Origin: Pseudopyrenochaeta lycopersici
Lineage: Eukaryota > Ascomycota > Dothideomycetes > Pleosporales > Pseudopyrenochaetaceae
Reading direction: 5' to 3'
Length of the DNA stretch: 64,000 nt
Assembly (NCBI GenBank): GCA_003313425.1
Contig: NHZP01000013.1
Location: forward strand, 1,364,001-1,428,000
In this document: positions 10,190 through 21,451 of the stretch, in pieces
Position numbering within the stretch: position 1 is the stretch's first letter
Layout of the letters: each line of letters opens with the position of its first letter
Translations under genes and position numbers: made by a program
Notes under the pieces: model-generated
Told to the model about the DNA's origin: nothing
The model's input: the letters and a program-made list of their open reading frames with translations, nothing else
Database searches by the model: none

Positions 10190-11700
10190 CGTAGAACAGC
10201 CAAGCTATGAAGAGCAAGCATAGCGCCAAGTGCATGTGTTGGAAGTATACCCTAGACACAACGAACAAGAGCTTACATCCGTCATCCCAGCGTGTGTCCC
10301 TCTGCCGGTCATGCACGTTTATCAATGTCACGTCAAACGTCAGATCCAAAACGTGCCCCTTCGCTTCATCAATCACCCACATCAATACAATTCAACGCCA
10401 CTGGACGCACCATGTTAAGTAGGCCCAACTGGCGCCGGTCCATCCAAACGCCCGCCGGCGGACCGAACCCTGCGTGGTCTGCCCTGCGAACGATTGGTCC
10501 CTCGTCTGCCTTTGCTCCGCACGTGATTGTATAGGCCCCTTCCCTTGCAAGGGTAATGCCACTTGTTATTGTGCCCTAGTAACACTCGCTACGTGCGACC
10601 GTTCGAGCACATGATGGAGCAGTTTCGACATTTGCGTTGGTACCGTATGTCGCGAATCCTGCCCAACCATGCTTTGACCGAACCAGTTCACCGGTATTGC
10701 ACCCCACCTCATACCTGGAGATCGACGCAAGGTTTATGGCAACAGAATATGGAAGCTGTAGTGACTTTATCAGTATTAGGCTACGTAAATATGACAAGTA
10801 GATGACTATTATATAACGAACTTGTAGGCAATAGACTCTGAAATGATCACGCCAGTTCTGCCATTACACATTTCTCATTACAACGTAACCTCCCCTCTGC
10901 GCAAATCTGGTCGTGTAATCTTCATCACTCAACATGCTCTCACTACCTCCTGACTCGATTGGGGTAATAACATGCTTGCGTGCGTACGTGCAAGAGTAAA
11001 TAGCTCGCACTAGTTGGTTTGTTGGGTTGTGCCTCTGTTGATTGTAGACATGGGAAACGTGTTTCTCGGCGAGGAAAGCTACCCAAAGCTCTCTAGAATA
11101 GAGTAGCTGGCAGTCCAAGTCCTCCCGGCTTAGTCCGTGCGTTTGGTTCTCCGTGGTTCCATCGCTGCACTAGTGGCCGATCGCTGGTGTCCTGGTCGGA
11201 AAAGTCACATTCAATCTATCCCTCGCACTACATGATAAATGGACTCTTGGATCCTCGCCCCTTTTATCTGCTCAATCACTCCGGGTATCTCACATCCTGC
11301 TGAATACGTGAACCTGTGCTGAGTGTTTCGTCCTACTTCGGGTGTGACGCTCCCACAGACGATTATACTCCAATATCCTGGGTTTTGAGGTCTTTCCAAG
11401 CTCTCAGGCAGCGCGTGAAGTCTTACGGACGTTGCACCGGTCCTCGGGAAACTTCTTTCAGGGATCTGCTCATGGCGGAGAGTGGGTATCTGAGGTATGC
11501 GTGGAGCAACATGGCCATGAGTGGTGCGTTTGTTGCGGAACAGGTGAGCCTCGTGACCAATACTCAAGGCCATCACAACTTCGTGGAAAGGGCAGCCTCA
11601 CTGACCATGTCATCAGCAGCCTTGTTGTGCTTCTCCTGGTGTTGAGACCTTCTCACAAGGGAAGGGCGCTGGTTTCGACATCATTAAAACCGTGAACTGA
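10190..11700. other. Intergenic region, no gene recognised
   Basis: About 1.5 kb between convergent genes. Only short overlapping frames without recognisable domains are present. Confidence 0.5.
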
Positions 11701-12874
11701 TCACATTTTTGCGTTAGATATCTCGTATCGCGACTCTACCAAAATACCCTCAACACTCGTATTGTCTGCTCTACTTGCACCATCATTAAGCTCGGTCCAC
11801 ACTCTGGTTGAATAATCGTCGACTGCGCTCACACTGCCCGGATAAGTCCTCCCGGTGGCTTTCATCGAGATATGACTCTTAGCGAATGACGAATCCTCAC
11901 GGTGATTTCGTGCGAGTGCGTAGATGGTCGGAGTTACCGCGACAATCACGGCAAACAAGATCTCCAAGGAGGCCCACAAAGTATGAGCGCGCTGGACTCG
12001 CGAGCCCTTGCCTTGTATAATGCGCATAATGCTGACGGCGATGAGGAACAATCCGATGCTGAAGAGGAACAGGATTCGAAGGCGTTGCATGGCAGGAATC
12101 TTGACGGATAGGATGAGAGAGAATGGCACAGCCATTAGCAAGATGTCGGTGATGATGTTGCTGATTTCGTAGGTGAATAGCCACATGTTACCAATAACAC
12201 TGCGCCCGTTAGCTTCCATTGCTTTTTGCAAGCCCAAACGGATACGCGATATCGTACCAGGTTCCCGGGTCGGGATGGATCTGCCAATGTCGATTGAATG
12301 GGCGGCATCCGACAAAAGTTGTCACTATGGAGGCAACGAAGGTTACGAATAGTGCTATCCAAAAAAGGTAGAGGACCTTTCGCTCGTAGGGCATTTTCAT
12401 TATCAGCCTCGCCAATAGATCGAGCACTGCCATTTTCAGAGCCCACAACCTATTTGTGTTAGAAACGTGAGCGTCAGAGCTCAGTGGAAGCATCAAACTT
12501 ACGCGCAGAGCAATAGTGACCGGGTAGCTAGGACCAGTTTGCTTCCTGTCACGATCTGTGCAGCTTCCGCCGCATAGTCGGGATTGAGGAGTTCGATTCG
12601 TCTCTGTGCCGATAAGACTGCACTCATATTAATATGCGACTCCGACTGCCAAAAGAAAATACTGACCCCTTGTCGACCCATACAACAGCAGAAAATGATT
12701 GGCAAGCAGTCTGCCCAAGATGGGCACGACTGCCACCATGCACCAATAATCGCCGTGGGTGAAGCTCTGCCGCCTCAGTCGTCGCAGCGCCAGTCGCACA
12801 GCGATCAGCCCTACAGACAACATCAAACAGACCCACATCGAAACCGATGACTGTGTATCCACTACCGCCGCCAT
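11701..12874 (-). CDS. Rhodopsin-like seven-helix membrane protein (PTH11-type family)
   Basis: Four exons on the minus strand: 12874-12667, 12617-12503, 12449-12258 and 12199-11701, 337 aa. All junctions keep the frame, and the introns are 49, 53 and 58 nt. Seven hydrophobic helices are visible. The family signature is the CRPFNRHWQIHPDPGT-C segment between helices, followed by NMWLFTYEISNIITDILLMAVP and RLRILFLFSIGLFLIAVSIMRII. These match the fungal rhodopsin-domain family (PF20684) that includes PTH11-like receptors. No CFEM domain precedes it. Ligand and signalling partner are unknown. The C-terminal tail of about 70 residues is probably cytoplasmic. Confidence 0.85.
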
Positions 12875-14213
12875 TGTGTCGATTTGTATTATGGAGCCAG
12901 TGTAGCTAGGTAGTTATTAGGCGTCGGAGCGAACCCTGGGGGAAGGCTCGAAGGTCGCATGCATAGAAGGTGTAGAGAACGGGACTGACCACCTCGGATC
13001 GCTGCACGCACTCGGGTATTTGTGAGCGCGAACATGGCGAGCGGGCCACGGCGCTCTGCATCCATTTAGAAAGTCTACCCTATTCGACCTGACACATTAC
13101 GCCCGAGCATGACTGGTGGGGAGGACTGCCAATCCCGAGTGGCGCTGCCAATGACAGCGGAGCAGTGTCCGTTGGAACGGCTGGGAGCGATATTTCCGCA
13201 TGATGAATGTCCCCTAGACCAGGATATTGGCAAAGGGTTTTGTCAGAACAGGGCGATCTTCGCCTATGGTAGCCGCACCGCCCAATCGCAACAAAGCAAC
13301 CTCTCTGGCGCAACAACTTTGGGCCGAGGATCCTAACAGAACTGGTGCCACCTTTTGCGAAAGCGAGCTTTTAGCGTGCAGGGTTTATCGCAAGTCCACG
13401 TGCGGGGACATCCATCCAATTGGGCCAAGACCCAAGAGCTGGGGAAATCTAGCCCATGCGCCAGATAGCGCATGAATCGAGCGAGTCCACCATCCGATCG
13501 AGTCTTTGTCAGAGTCCGGGAAGCGGTCAGCCTTTATTAGAGTTGTGGTTGTCACTCCTCGACCGTTCAAAGAGACATCTGCAACTGCCGGGGGCATGTC
13601 CCGGAAATGGGAGAGGTTTGCTCCAGCACAGACTCCCGTTATGCAAGGAATGACCAGCAAAACTCTTGCCTGCGCAGGCTGGTCGTATTGCGGCTCAGTC
13701 GAATGTACGGCAAAGGCCCGATTTTTGCAATCCCCTCGTACGAAACCAAGTAAGGATTGTGCGCCGCCGCTAAGGATACGCATCCTTCCACAATCCGCCT
13801 CCAACTTGAAGAAGATGCTAAGCGCAGTTTGAATCATGCGCGACACGTTTCATTCGTCTCCTATCTTTACATACGAAGGCAATGGCAAAATATAAGCGAC
13901 ACACCGAAGCCATATATGTAAGGAGGCAGACGCCCCTACGCCAAGCCTGGGGCACATGCCGGTATCATGAAGCCGGGGACAGGTCGGGAGATCCTTGGAA
14001 CCAAATTTCAAGGCGGGGGATCTAGTCCCTTATGTTCTAAAGTGTACTTTTGGGCCGGCCTTGGAGCTCTTGCGACAATGTTGCATTGATGCCGCACGAT
14101 TGTGGTTTGCAGGAAGGTTTGTAAACCCCTGTTCTGCTCTGAGGCAAACGCAAATTCCAACCGTTGGCAACCATATCCATTAAGGTTCTCATTCTGCTCG
14201 TTTCACATCGCAC
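12875..14213. other. Intergenic region upstream of the rhodopsin-like gene
   Basis: About 1.3 kb. The longest frame (13,385-13,846, minus) has no recognisable domain and a composition unlike the neighbouring proteins. I see no RNA gene or repeat. Confidence 0.45.
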
Positions 14214-16337
14214 CTAGACGATTCGAATCCTGCTTACCTCTGCATGATCAAAGCAACTTAACTCCTTTAGCTCGAGAAACAGTATTCCGATTCTCTTGTA
14301 GCTCTCGCCTCCATTTACAGGCTTCAGAAGAAGCGCGTAGGCCTCTTCCTGCATACCAGACACCGAATTCTTGCCTAGAGTACCCGGGTAAAGACATAAT
14401 ATATCTTGATTACTTTCAACAAAGTCGTCCGCGGGACAGTCGAACCAAGGCACACCCAAAACAACTTCTCCAACGCAAACAACAAGGTTTGCTTCCTTCG
14501 TCGATCCCTTCCCTGTGACCAATCTCCCTGATACTACGGCCGACGTCATCTCTAGCTGGCCGGATTTGATGCCACCGAATGGATTCCCGTCAGTACTTTC
14601 GCAGTACGTTGCGGCATGGTGTATCTGCAAACGACTATCTGGAATAAATTCCTCGACATTTTCCGGAAACAACACATGTGAAGTAGACATTTCAGAGTTG
14701 TATTGTGACATCCAGGACCATGTCGGAAATGTCGGAGTCAACCGCTTCCTCGTTTTATTTTGACGAGGCCAAGCACTCCAGAGTAAACCCCTGGGTAGAT
14801 CTGCGGCCCACATACCTGCAAGGAAGGTGCAATCAATCTGATCGGACGTTCGCGTAGACAAACCCGCAAGTGCATAAGTTCGATCGAATAGATTGGTGAG
14901 TGCCAAAGTGGAGTAGAGTTCAACCATGCGGAGCCATAAATCGAGCATCTCTTGCTGGGATGCTTTGCCTTGACAGGCCTGTGCAAAAGCGGACTTGAGC
15001 GTGCCGCGCACGCCTAGAGTGTTAGAGGCCCTGGCAGAGTTGGTGTGTACCTCTTTCTTTGGGACCGGACTGGACAGTCCCGAGCATTCACACGCTAGCC
15101 CAGAGTTACATTCCCAAATCATCTCTGAGGATTCAAAGTGTAGATTGCGTGGAGCAAGCAACCGCTCCTGAAATACCCACGCTCTGTTAAGGAGCGGATC
15201 TACGTGTTCTCGATCCTTCCGCAAGGTGTCGACAATGTATCCATGGCCCCTTGAGTGGGCCACGCGGACACGAAGGCCTGTGTCTGGAGAGTCGAACATT
15301 GGAAATGATTCCAAAGACCACATATCGTATTGGCCATCATGACCCTTGTAATCGCCGTACAGTTTTCGATCCGAAAAGCAACTCCCGTAGCTTGAGCCAG
15401 ACAATGTTGCTGCAATATTGAGGTATGAATTAGAGTAGATGTTTGCCATCATAGCTGCTTGTTCTTTCCAATCATCTTCATCGTCCTGAATGATACACAG
15501 GGAGTCTATCCATATCCACTGACAACCAATACGTCTGGTCACTGCGATTGCATCTCTGAAGACTTGAGGTAGCTCTTCCTCAGGGATCCCTGCAAGTCGA
15601 TCTTCAATGTTACCTTTGGTAGTCCTCATCATATTTGAGCTCTTTCCCCAGCAATGGCTCAATGTCATGTAGTGCGAGTAGGCGAGGCCTTTTGTATGCA
15701 CGAGCCTCACATTAGACCCCGAGGTTTGTATAAGACGTTTTGGTAGCATTGATAGGGAAGCCGCGCATGCGCTATGATGAGCGATACAGTCTTGCAGCCA
15801 ACCCTCGATTATGGATATGCAGGGAGCGAACTCAAGACGAGTTGGTACTTCTTCCGCATGTCCAAAAATGGGTAAAATGGGACTACGTTCTATAGTGTTA
15901 TGAGTATCGTGAGATCTGGAAAACGTCAATATGAAGGGCGCACCAGACTCCGTGTAAAACTCCAGCCTCATATGATGCTCATAACGAAAGCGTTCTGCGC
16001 CTACCAGCAACGGCTTCCCAGGCACAGAATAGAAATTAATGTTGAGATTCATTGCTTCTGCATTTTGCTCAAGATGCAAAAGGCCGGCCTGTTCTTGATC
16101 TTCTGTCGTGGTATTCGAGAACATCGCCAATCCCTGCACGAGCATGTGACACTTTTCACATCCTCTTTGAGCCGACAAATGAATGTTACCGAGTTTAGTG
16201 CGGTGAGTCTGCATGTTATCGGGACGTACAGGTACCTTGTCAAACTGATCGTAATCGAGATCGAGACACGAGGAGCATTGTGGCATAGCTTCCACGAAGT
16301 CAGCTGCTGAACTGCGTGACTTGACCATATTGATCAA
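14214..16337 (-). CDS. HET-domain protein (heterokaryon incompatibility type)
   Basis: Single exon, 707 aa, or 704 from the second Met. The HET domain covers about 221-400 and has the three classical blocks: YMTLSHCWG, then AIAVTRRIGCQWIWIDSLCIIQDDEDDW, then MANIYSNSYLNIAAT. The N-terminal 220 residues contain two CxxC pairs (CSSC, CEKC) near positions 21-63. The C-terminal part has RAWVFQERLLAPR, as in most long HET proteins. HET domains act in allorecognition and regulated cell death. No partner gene such as a NACHT/STAND or patatin protein lies next to it, so a role in incompatibility is unproven. The frame is intact. Confidence 0.9.
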   Translation of the reverse strand: MINMVKSRSSAADFVEAMPQCSSCLDLDYDQFDKVPVRPDNMQTHRTKLGNIHLSAQRGCEKCHMLVQGLAMFSNTTTEDQEQAGLLHLEQNAEAMNLNINFYSVPGKPLLVGAERFRYEHHMRLEFYTESGAPFILTFSRSHDTHNTIERSPILPIFGHAEEVPTRLEFAPCISIIEGWLQDCIAHHSACAASLSMLPKRLIQTSGSNVRLVHTKGLAYSHYMTLSHCWGKSSNMMRTTKGNIEDRLAGIPEEELPQVFRDAIAVTRRIGCQWIWIDSLCIIQDDEDDWKEQAAMMANIYSNSYLNIAATLSGSSYGSCFSDRKLYGDYKGHDGQYDMWSLESFPMFDSPDTGLRVRVAHSRGHGYIVDTLRKDREHVDPLLNRAWVFQERLLAPRNLHFESSEMIWECNSGLACECSGLSSPVPKKEVHTNSARASNTLGVRGTLKSAFAQACQGKASQQEMLDLWLRMVELYSTLALTNLFDRTYALAGLSTRTSDQIDCTFLAGMWAADLPRGLLWSAWPRQNKTRKRLTPTFPTWSWMSQYNSEMSTSHVLFPENVEEFIPDSRLQIHHAATYCESTDGNPFGGIKSGQLEMTSAVVSGRLVTGKGSTKEANLVVCVGEVVLGVPWFDCPADDFVESNQDILCLYPGTLGKNSVSGMQEEAYALLLKPVNGGESYKRIGILFLELKELSCFDHAEVSRIRIV

Positions 16338-17577
16338 CTGTAAGCCGGTATCAGAAGGTAATACGAATGGTCTACTGGTGGAAGAGGTTTCGATAGCTTT
16401 TGTAAGGCTGAAGTTATTGGCGATCTTGGTAGATCTTCACAGCATGGCTGCAGCTTGCTCCCGCAGCTCCGACGTGTCAAGTTATTTTTAGATAATCATG
16501 CATCCTCATTTGCACGCGTCGTGAGGAAGCATTTCGCAATGAGAGCAGTATTGAGTCCTAAAGTCCGTTTAAAAATCACCACGTTTTGAGTTTTAATTTG
16601 CGTGTTCATCCACAAAAAAGGTCGACTAGATATTAGTAGATTTACATGATTCTCGTGCTTCTCATCACGAATACACAATTTGCTAGAAGCATAATAATTA
16701 CTAATAAAAAGCTATAAAACGCTCACCAACTATCCACGATGACGCAGACTTTATTCTATATCCTTGGCTTAAGAACTGCAGCATATTGGGGATTTGAATT
16801 CATTTTGTCCGCTATCGTTCTTGGTTGTGTGGGGCTACAATATCTACGGTTACCAGGAAAGGATCGACATGAGGGAACCAAAAGGAGAGCAGACTCCATT
16901 ATCAAAGACAGATCCGGCCACCAGTATACGACATATCTCATATAGAACTAGTGGCGACTCACTTGGGACCGAGAGACACAATAAAGACGCATTGTGAGCT
17001 GAGAAATCGTAGTAGTTCAAGCGAGGCACAGACGATGCTGTTGATCACTCAGAAAAGTGGTGTGAAAGGTATACCGTCCTTGTGGGGCGTGCGATGGAAG
17101 AACAAAACTTAAAGACGATATGCCGTCAAGATACCAGCAGAGTTTGGTGGATGGTACATTATTGGATGCCTAGAGATGGCAAAAATTCTTTTATGATGGC
17201 TTTGAATATTCAACAATTATATTATTCAATTACTGTGCCATGCAATATCCCCCAGTGTCTATCCTTTGCCGTGTAATTATGATACTGATATCAACTTGTT
17301 TTGGCCTATATAGCGCAGGATAGAAGTTTCTACTCGCAGAGCCGATAGCATTGTCACGTTCAGTACAAAGTAAAAGCGCCTTTGCAGCCTCCAACATGAT
17401 GTGAATATGCCAAGCTGGTGAAAAGACTACGTCAAACAACGTTCAATAAGGGGGAAATGGTTCAAATTTATTCCCTGATAGATCTAAACCCACTAGAGTG
17501 CCTAGTATACTCCCTCCTCTTAACACTTTAGATGGTTTAGCTGCTCGAGCTTTCATGAAGAAAAGAATCAAGTGGTG
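16338..17577. other. Intergenic region, A+T-rich
   Basis: About 1.2 kb. A 68-codon frame at 16739-16945 (plus) has a hydrophobic stretch but no recognisable family. I regard it as unproven. Confidence 0.45.
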
Positions 17578-18495
17578 TTATAGCAACACCCTTTGGAGTA
17601 ATGCCATGACGTGGAAGATTGGTAAAAGCATGGCTGGTCCTTTCGCTGTGGGCTCCGCCCAGGAGCTCGATGTTATTGTGCTGCTCGGAGTAATTCGCGG
17701 CCCAAAAATTGGGGTTACAGAAGGCATTGGAGCTGACAACAGAGAGTTTGTACTGGTTCGGCTGGTTTCAGTTGTGACCTAGCCTTGTTAGCGCAACGAG
17801 AATGTGGAATGACTGATGAGATGGCTTACAGCTCCATTCACAAGCAGCGTGCTTCCACCTGGACAGCTCTGATATTCCCAGAGCTGTGTCACATCGGCAC
17901 TCGATTGCAAGCAACTTCGACTGCCATCTATTCTACACACGCTGGCCAGACTCAGCATGCTTCTCGAGCACCGGCAGCTTGTGATGTCTGAGCCAACGCT
18001 CTGTGATGCTGTACAGCTTGAGGTGGCTTTGCTCCAGCGGTCGCAGCTCTCGTAGATGGACTCACACACCCCTTGCTCAAGTGTAGCAGTCGGTTGGGCC
18101 ACGGAGGGCGTGGTAATGGATGCAGAGAGGTAAGGATCGCAAGCGTCATGCCACTCAACAAGATATGAGTCAAAAGTCGAGTCATACGTTGTGCTTAATC
18201 CGCATTGGCGAAATTCCGACTTGCATCTTGACTTCAACGTCAGTCGGCGCCGCTGAGAATATAATTGAGTTACTGCCTACCCGACCCAAGAGTCTATGAA
18301 CTGTTGTGTGCAGATGCAGTCGACAATGGCCGTCTTTTCGGTCAAACTGTTGCAGTGGGCTAAATTCGAGTTTACAGCATCGCACTTTGGGAAACTGCTA
18401 ATGGTTCCAACACAATCGGATGGCGTGAGTGAACTTTGTGCTTCTGTGAAAGAGTATAGGAGAACAGTGACAGAAAAGGACAATTTCCAAAACAT
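17578..18495 (-). CDS. Secreted cysteine-rich protein, probably GPI-anchored
   Basis: Three exons on the minus strand: 18495-18281, 18226-17830 and 17778-17578, 270 aa. Introns: GTAGGC...CAAG (54 nt) and GTAAGC...CTAG (51 nt). A signal peptide (MFWKLSFSVTVLLYSFTEAQ) is followed by about 16 cysteines in two related blocks: DCVGTI...CDAV...HCNS...DCICTQQF...CKSEFRQC...ACD, then VCESIYESCDRW...CTAS...CRCS...VCR...SCL...SCPG. A Ser/Thr-rich linker and a hydrophobic C-terminus without charged residues at its very end follow, as expected for GPI attachment. The twofold layout with CxC motifs resembles small cysteine-rich cell-surface or effector-like proteins of fungi. It is not a standard CFEM domain. 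Function is unknown. Confidence 0.7.
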
Positions 18496-19164
18496 AATTG
18501 TAACTTCGTATGGTAGACTTGAGATAAGGCCCTAACTTACATCTTTATTTACATTATATGGGCCGAGAACGAAGTATTCCTGCACGCAACTGCTGCGCTC
18601 ACTTGGCTATGATCCATATCTTGAGAAAGTGGGGAAGCCAAGAGCGAAGCTGAGGGCTTTTGCCAATGAAATTGTCCAAAGGGAGCACTCAGCCACAGAT
18701 AGGCCCTGAATAGGGAAGATCGAATGCACTACTATGTGGCGCCTTTTCACGTGTCATAAGCCATCAAGGAGCTGAACACTAGTGTGCCATTGGTCTTCAC
18801 GCTACCGGCGGCAATCCACCTCTCATTGGTTATCATTATGTGGCGTGAAAGAGGACATTGACGATAGATTTTGTTTATTCTACACAAGGTATCCCGAGTC
18901 GTGGGTGCGGCTGAGGATGGAAGGTTCCGCGTTTGTGGGCTGAATCCAGGTCATGCCTCAGCTCATCAGCTGCCGAGACGATTGAAGACCCAAGCGTTAG
19001 TATTCTCTAAAACGAACGCATATCAAAAGACTATTTCTCCAGACCTGTAAGGCATCATTCAAGATATACACCGTGGCTACTTCCATGTGCTCATGAGTTT
19101 GATAGAGAAAGCATAGCAGATTTTTTTTTACAGAATTACATATCTCTCGGAGACGCAACTGAAC
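18496..19164. promoter_or_regulatory. Divergent promoter region
   Basis: Separates the cysteine-rich protein gene (minus) from the DUF3433 gene (plus). No clear motif is visible. Confidence 0.35.
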
Positions 19165-20829
19165 ATGTCGGGCCTCAAATGGCGATTGAGTGGAAATGTT
19201 GGATGGATTCCATGGGCCCTTCGACTTCCCACACTTCTCACTTTTATTTTCATTGACATAGCCATTATCGTCTGTCTTATTACGCTTTCCGCTCGATCTT
19301 CTTCGAATGACGGCTTTGCTACAATTGGCAACCAAAATGTCTCATCTTTAAGGATCAACTGGAATCTCGGCCTTTTATGGACGGCACTTCCAGTTTTAGT
19401 CTTTCGCCTAATGGGTGTGTACTGGGAATGGATCACAAATCCGATCTCTCAGCGTCAACCATACGTCGATCTGCTCAAGAACAGCGGAGCTCCGGCTGAG
19501 AGGTCAGTTCTCCTCGACTACCTCGCAGTCCCAATATTATGGCGCTGGTGGACTGCAATCAAAAATAAGCACTTTCTCGTCAGTGCTTGCTCCTTCTTAA
19601 CGTTGATTATGTCGATCATAGTCAGTGCATTATCCGCAAGATTGTTCGCAGTCCGAACTGTACCCATCACGACGGATGCACCTGTATTATTGAACACCAG
19701 CTTTGTCGACTCAGCCATTAATTCCACAGTTGACTGGGTCCCTGTTCTTGACACCGTTTCCGCCATCTTCGTGCATGATGGAGGTCCTTTGGGATGGACA
19801 GATCAACAGTATGCTTTCCAGCCTTACTATGTGCAGGATCCTGTCACTTCAGGCTCTGAAGTGACAGCCAGCACGAAAGCATATTCGGCCTACCTGAATT
19901 ATAGCGCTTTGTCAGATTATCAGCTCAAACTCGATGGTACTCGTCTTTTCATGAGCGCCAGCGACCGTGGCTGCAAGATTAATCAAGATTTCGAAGTATC
20001 GGACAAGCAAGAGGTGTACTTCAAAGCATCTTCAATGATCAGCTGCTCTGCTGATGCATGGTACAGCCGCATAGTATTCACAGCCGCCGAATATTCCAGT
20101 GAGTCCCCCACCGGCGTCTCCAAAGTTTCCGTGCTCTCATGCATCTCCAACTATCGCGTCACATCTGGAGATCTCGTAACTGTTGCCACGGATAATTCAT
20201 CATCGTTTCCAACAGTCCGAGCTTTTCATGCTGTGGCTTCTGACGATACACGCCCAACTTTATGGAGAGTATTCGAACAGAATATCATGTCCGCCACGGC
20301 TCTTAACCCCCAAGTGATATGGTCAACATCTGTACTTGGCAATATCATCCTCTATTACGCACAAAAGCTGGCCGGACCTCAATATCTCTCCACAGATGTC
20401 CTTGAACGTGCAATTTCCGACATTTTCTCGGCTGTCTACCTCACTGCAGCTGCACAGCATGCTTTTATTCCACTCCAGGAGCCAACAATAGTTACCGGTC
20501 GGGTGTCTAAGCTCACTGACCGCCTTTTTACTGTGTATTGGATCGCTTACATCATAGTTATTATCTTGGTGCTTAATCTATTCACCGCTGTTGTTGCGAT
20601 TGTGCATGTATTTACAAATGCTACTGTATTAGAAGAAGAGCCTGCAGGTCTCCTTGCACATGCAGCCATACTGGAAAAGAGCCCACTATTGGATGTCGTG
20701 GCGGAATTGAGACGGCAAGATAGTGGGCGGATAGTGGAGACTGCAACTAAAGGAAACCTGAAAGACAGCCGTTGGGGTGGTGTTGCAAAGACGAATGGGG
20801 ATGGCTGGGTAATTACTCGGTTAAGATGA
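19165..20829 (+). CDS. DUF3433-type multi-pass membrane protein
   Basis: Single exon, 554 aa. Hydrophobic helices occur at about 20-44, 69-90, 146-165 and 457-480, with a large, probably extracellular region (about 170-450) rich in Ser and N-glycosylation sequons. The segment QRQPYVDLLKNSGAPAERS-LLDY, followed by a short loop and a WRWWTAIKNKHFLVSACSF helix, is what I recognise from fungal DUF3433 (PF11915) proteins. These are often about 1,100-1,300 aa with two such halves, so this copy has roughly half that length. Start and stop are clean and there is no sign of a second half downstream. Function of the family is unknown. Confidence 0.7.
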   Translation: MSGLKWRLSGNVGWIPWALRLPTLLTFIFIDIAIIVCLITLSARSSSNDGFATIGNQNVSSLRINWNLGLLWTALPVLVFRLMGVYWEWITNPISQRQPYVDLLKNSGAPAERSVLLDYLAVPILWRWWTAIKNKHFLVSACSFLTLIMSIIVSALSARLFAVRTVPITTDAPVLLNTSFVDSAINSTVDWVPVLDTVSAIFVHDGGPLGWTDQQYAFQPYYVQDPVTSGSEVTASTKAYSAYLNYSALSDYQLKLDGTRLFMSASDRGCKINQDFEVSDKQEVYFKASSMISCSADAWYSRIVFTAAEYSSESPTGVSKVSVLSCISNYRVTSGDLVTVATDNSSSFPTVRAFHAVASDDTRPTLWRVFEQNIMSATALNPQVIWSTSVLGNIILYYAQKLAGPQYLSTDVLERAISDIFSAVYLTAAAQHAFIPLQEPTIVTGRVSKLTDRLFTVYWIAYIIVIILVLNLFTAVVAIVHVFTNATVLEEEPAGLLAHAAILEKSPLLDVVAELRRQDSGRIVETATKGNLKDSRWGGVAKTNGDGWVITRLR

Positions 20830-21451
20830 GGTCTCTAGAACATCGATATGTTCCAAGAAATGATTAGGATGTTGCTAGTAAAATTATAGTCTTGCCTTAC
20901 CTCTATAGACTGTCTTGATTCTTCCATGTCCTGCTTTCAACGAATATTAAATTGGAACATTTACCCCACAATTTTCAAGCCAAAAAATCATTCGCCATAC
21001 TCAATCTTCAGTCCATTGTCTTTGGTACCATCTTGATGCAGTCTCCAATTTTACATGCAGTCACACGGCGACTTCCTTGCGTCCACCATGCCGAAAATCT
21101 ATGCCATTAAGACACCACTCAGTCACCCGAATATCCTCAAACTGATCACTTAATTCATCTGCAATAGTATACATACTCAAGAGTTGAGACACAGATGCGA
21201 GTCTGGGGCTGTATATGTGAGGAGCAGTTGTGAGCTCTATCTACCCATTGGAAGCCTATGAGAGATCGTATCTGAGCATTGGGCCTCTACATGAGTATTG
21301 TGGTGTTACGAATTCTTAAAAGGTATGAACTGTTCGCGACACCTCTTAACACCGTCTTCCAGTCCCTATCGTATGCTGTCACTCGTGCTGAATGCTCGTT
21401 CGACAATTCTCATTGTAGAAAATCTTGTTCACCACGCCTTATCCATCAAAA
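20830..21451. other. Intergenic region
   Basis: About 620 bp between the DUF3433 gene and the broken Zn2Cys6 gene. Nothing recognised. Confidence 0.4.

Noticed and set aside
13385..13846. 153-codon minus-strand frame upstream of the rhodopsin-like gene
   Set aside because: No domain, no signal peptide or plausible protein composition, and the opposite strand is open to a similar extent.
16739..16945. 68-codon frame with a hydrophobic start
   Set aside because: No family recognised and no supporting downstream exon found. Kept only as a note in the gap entry.
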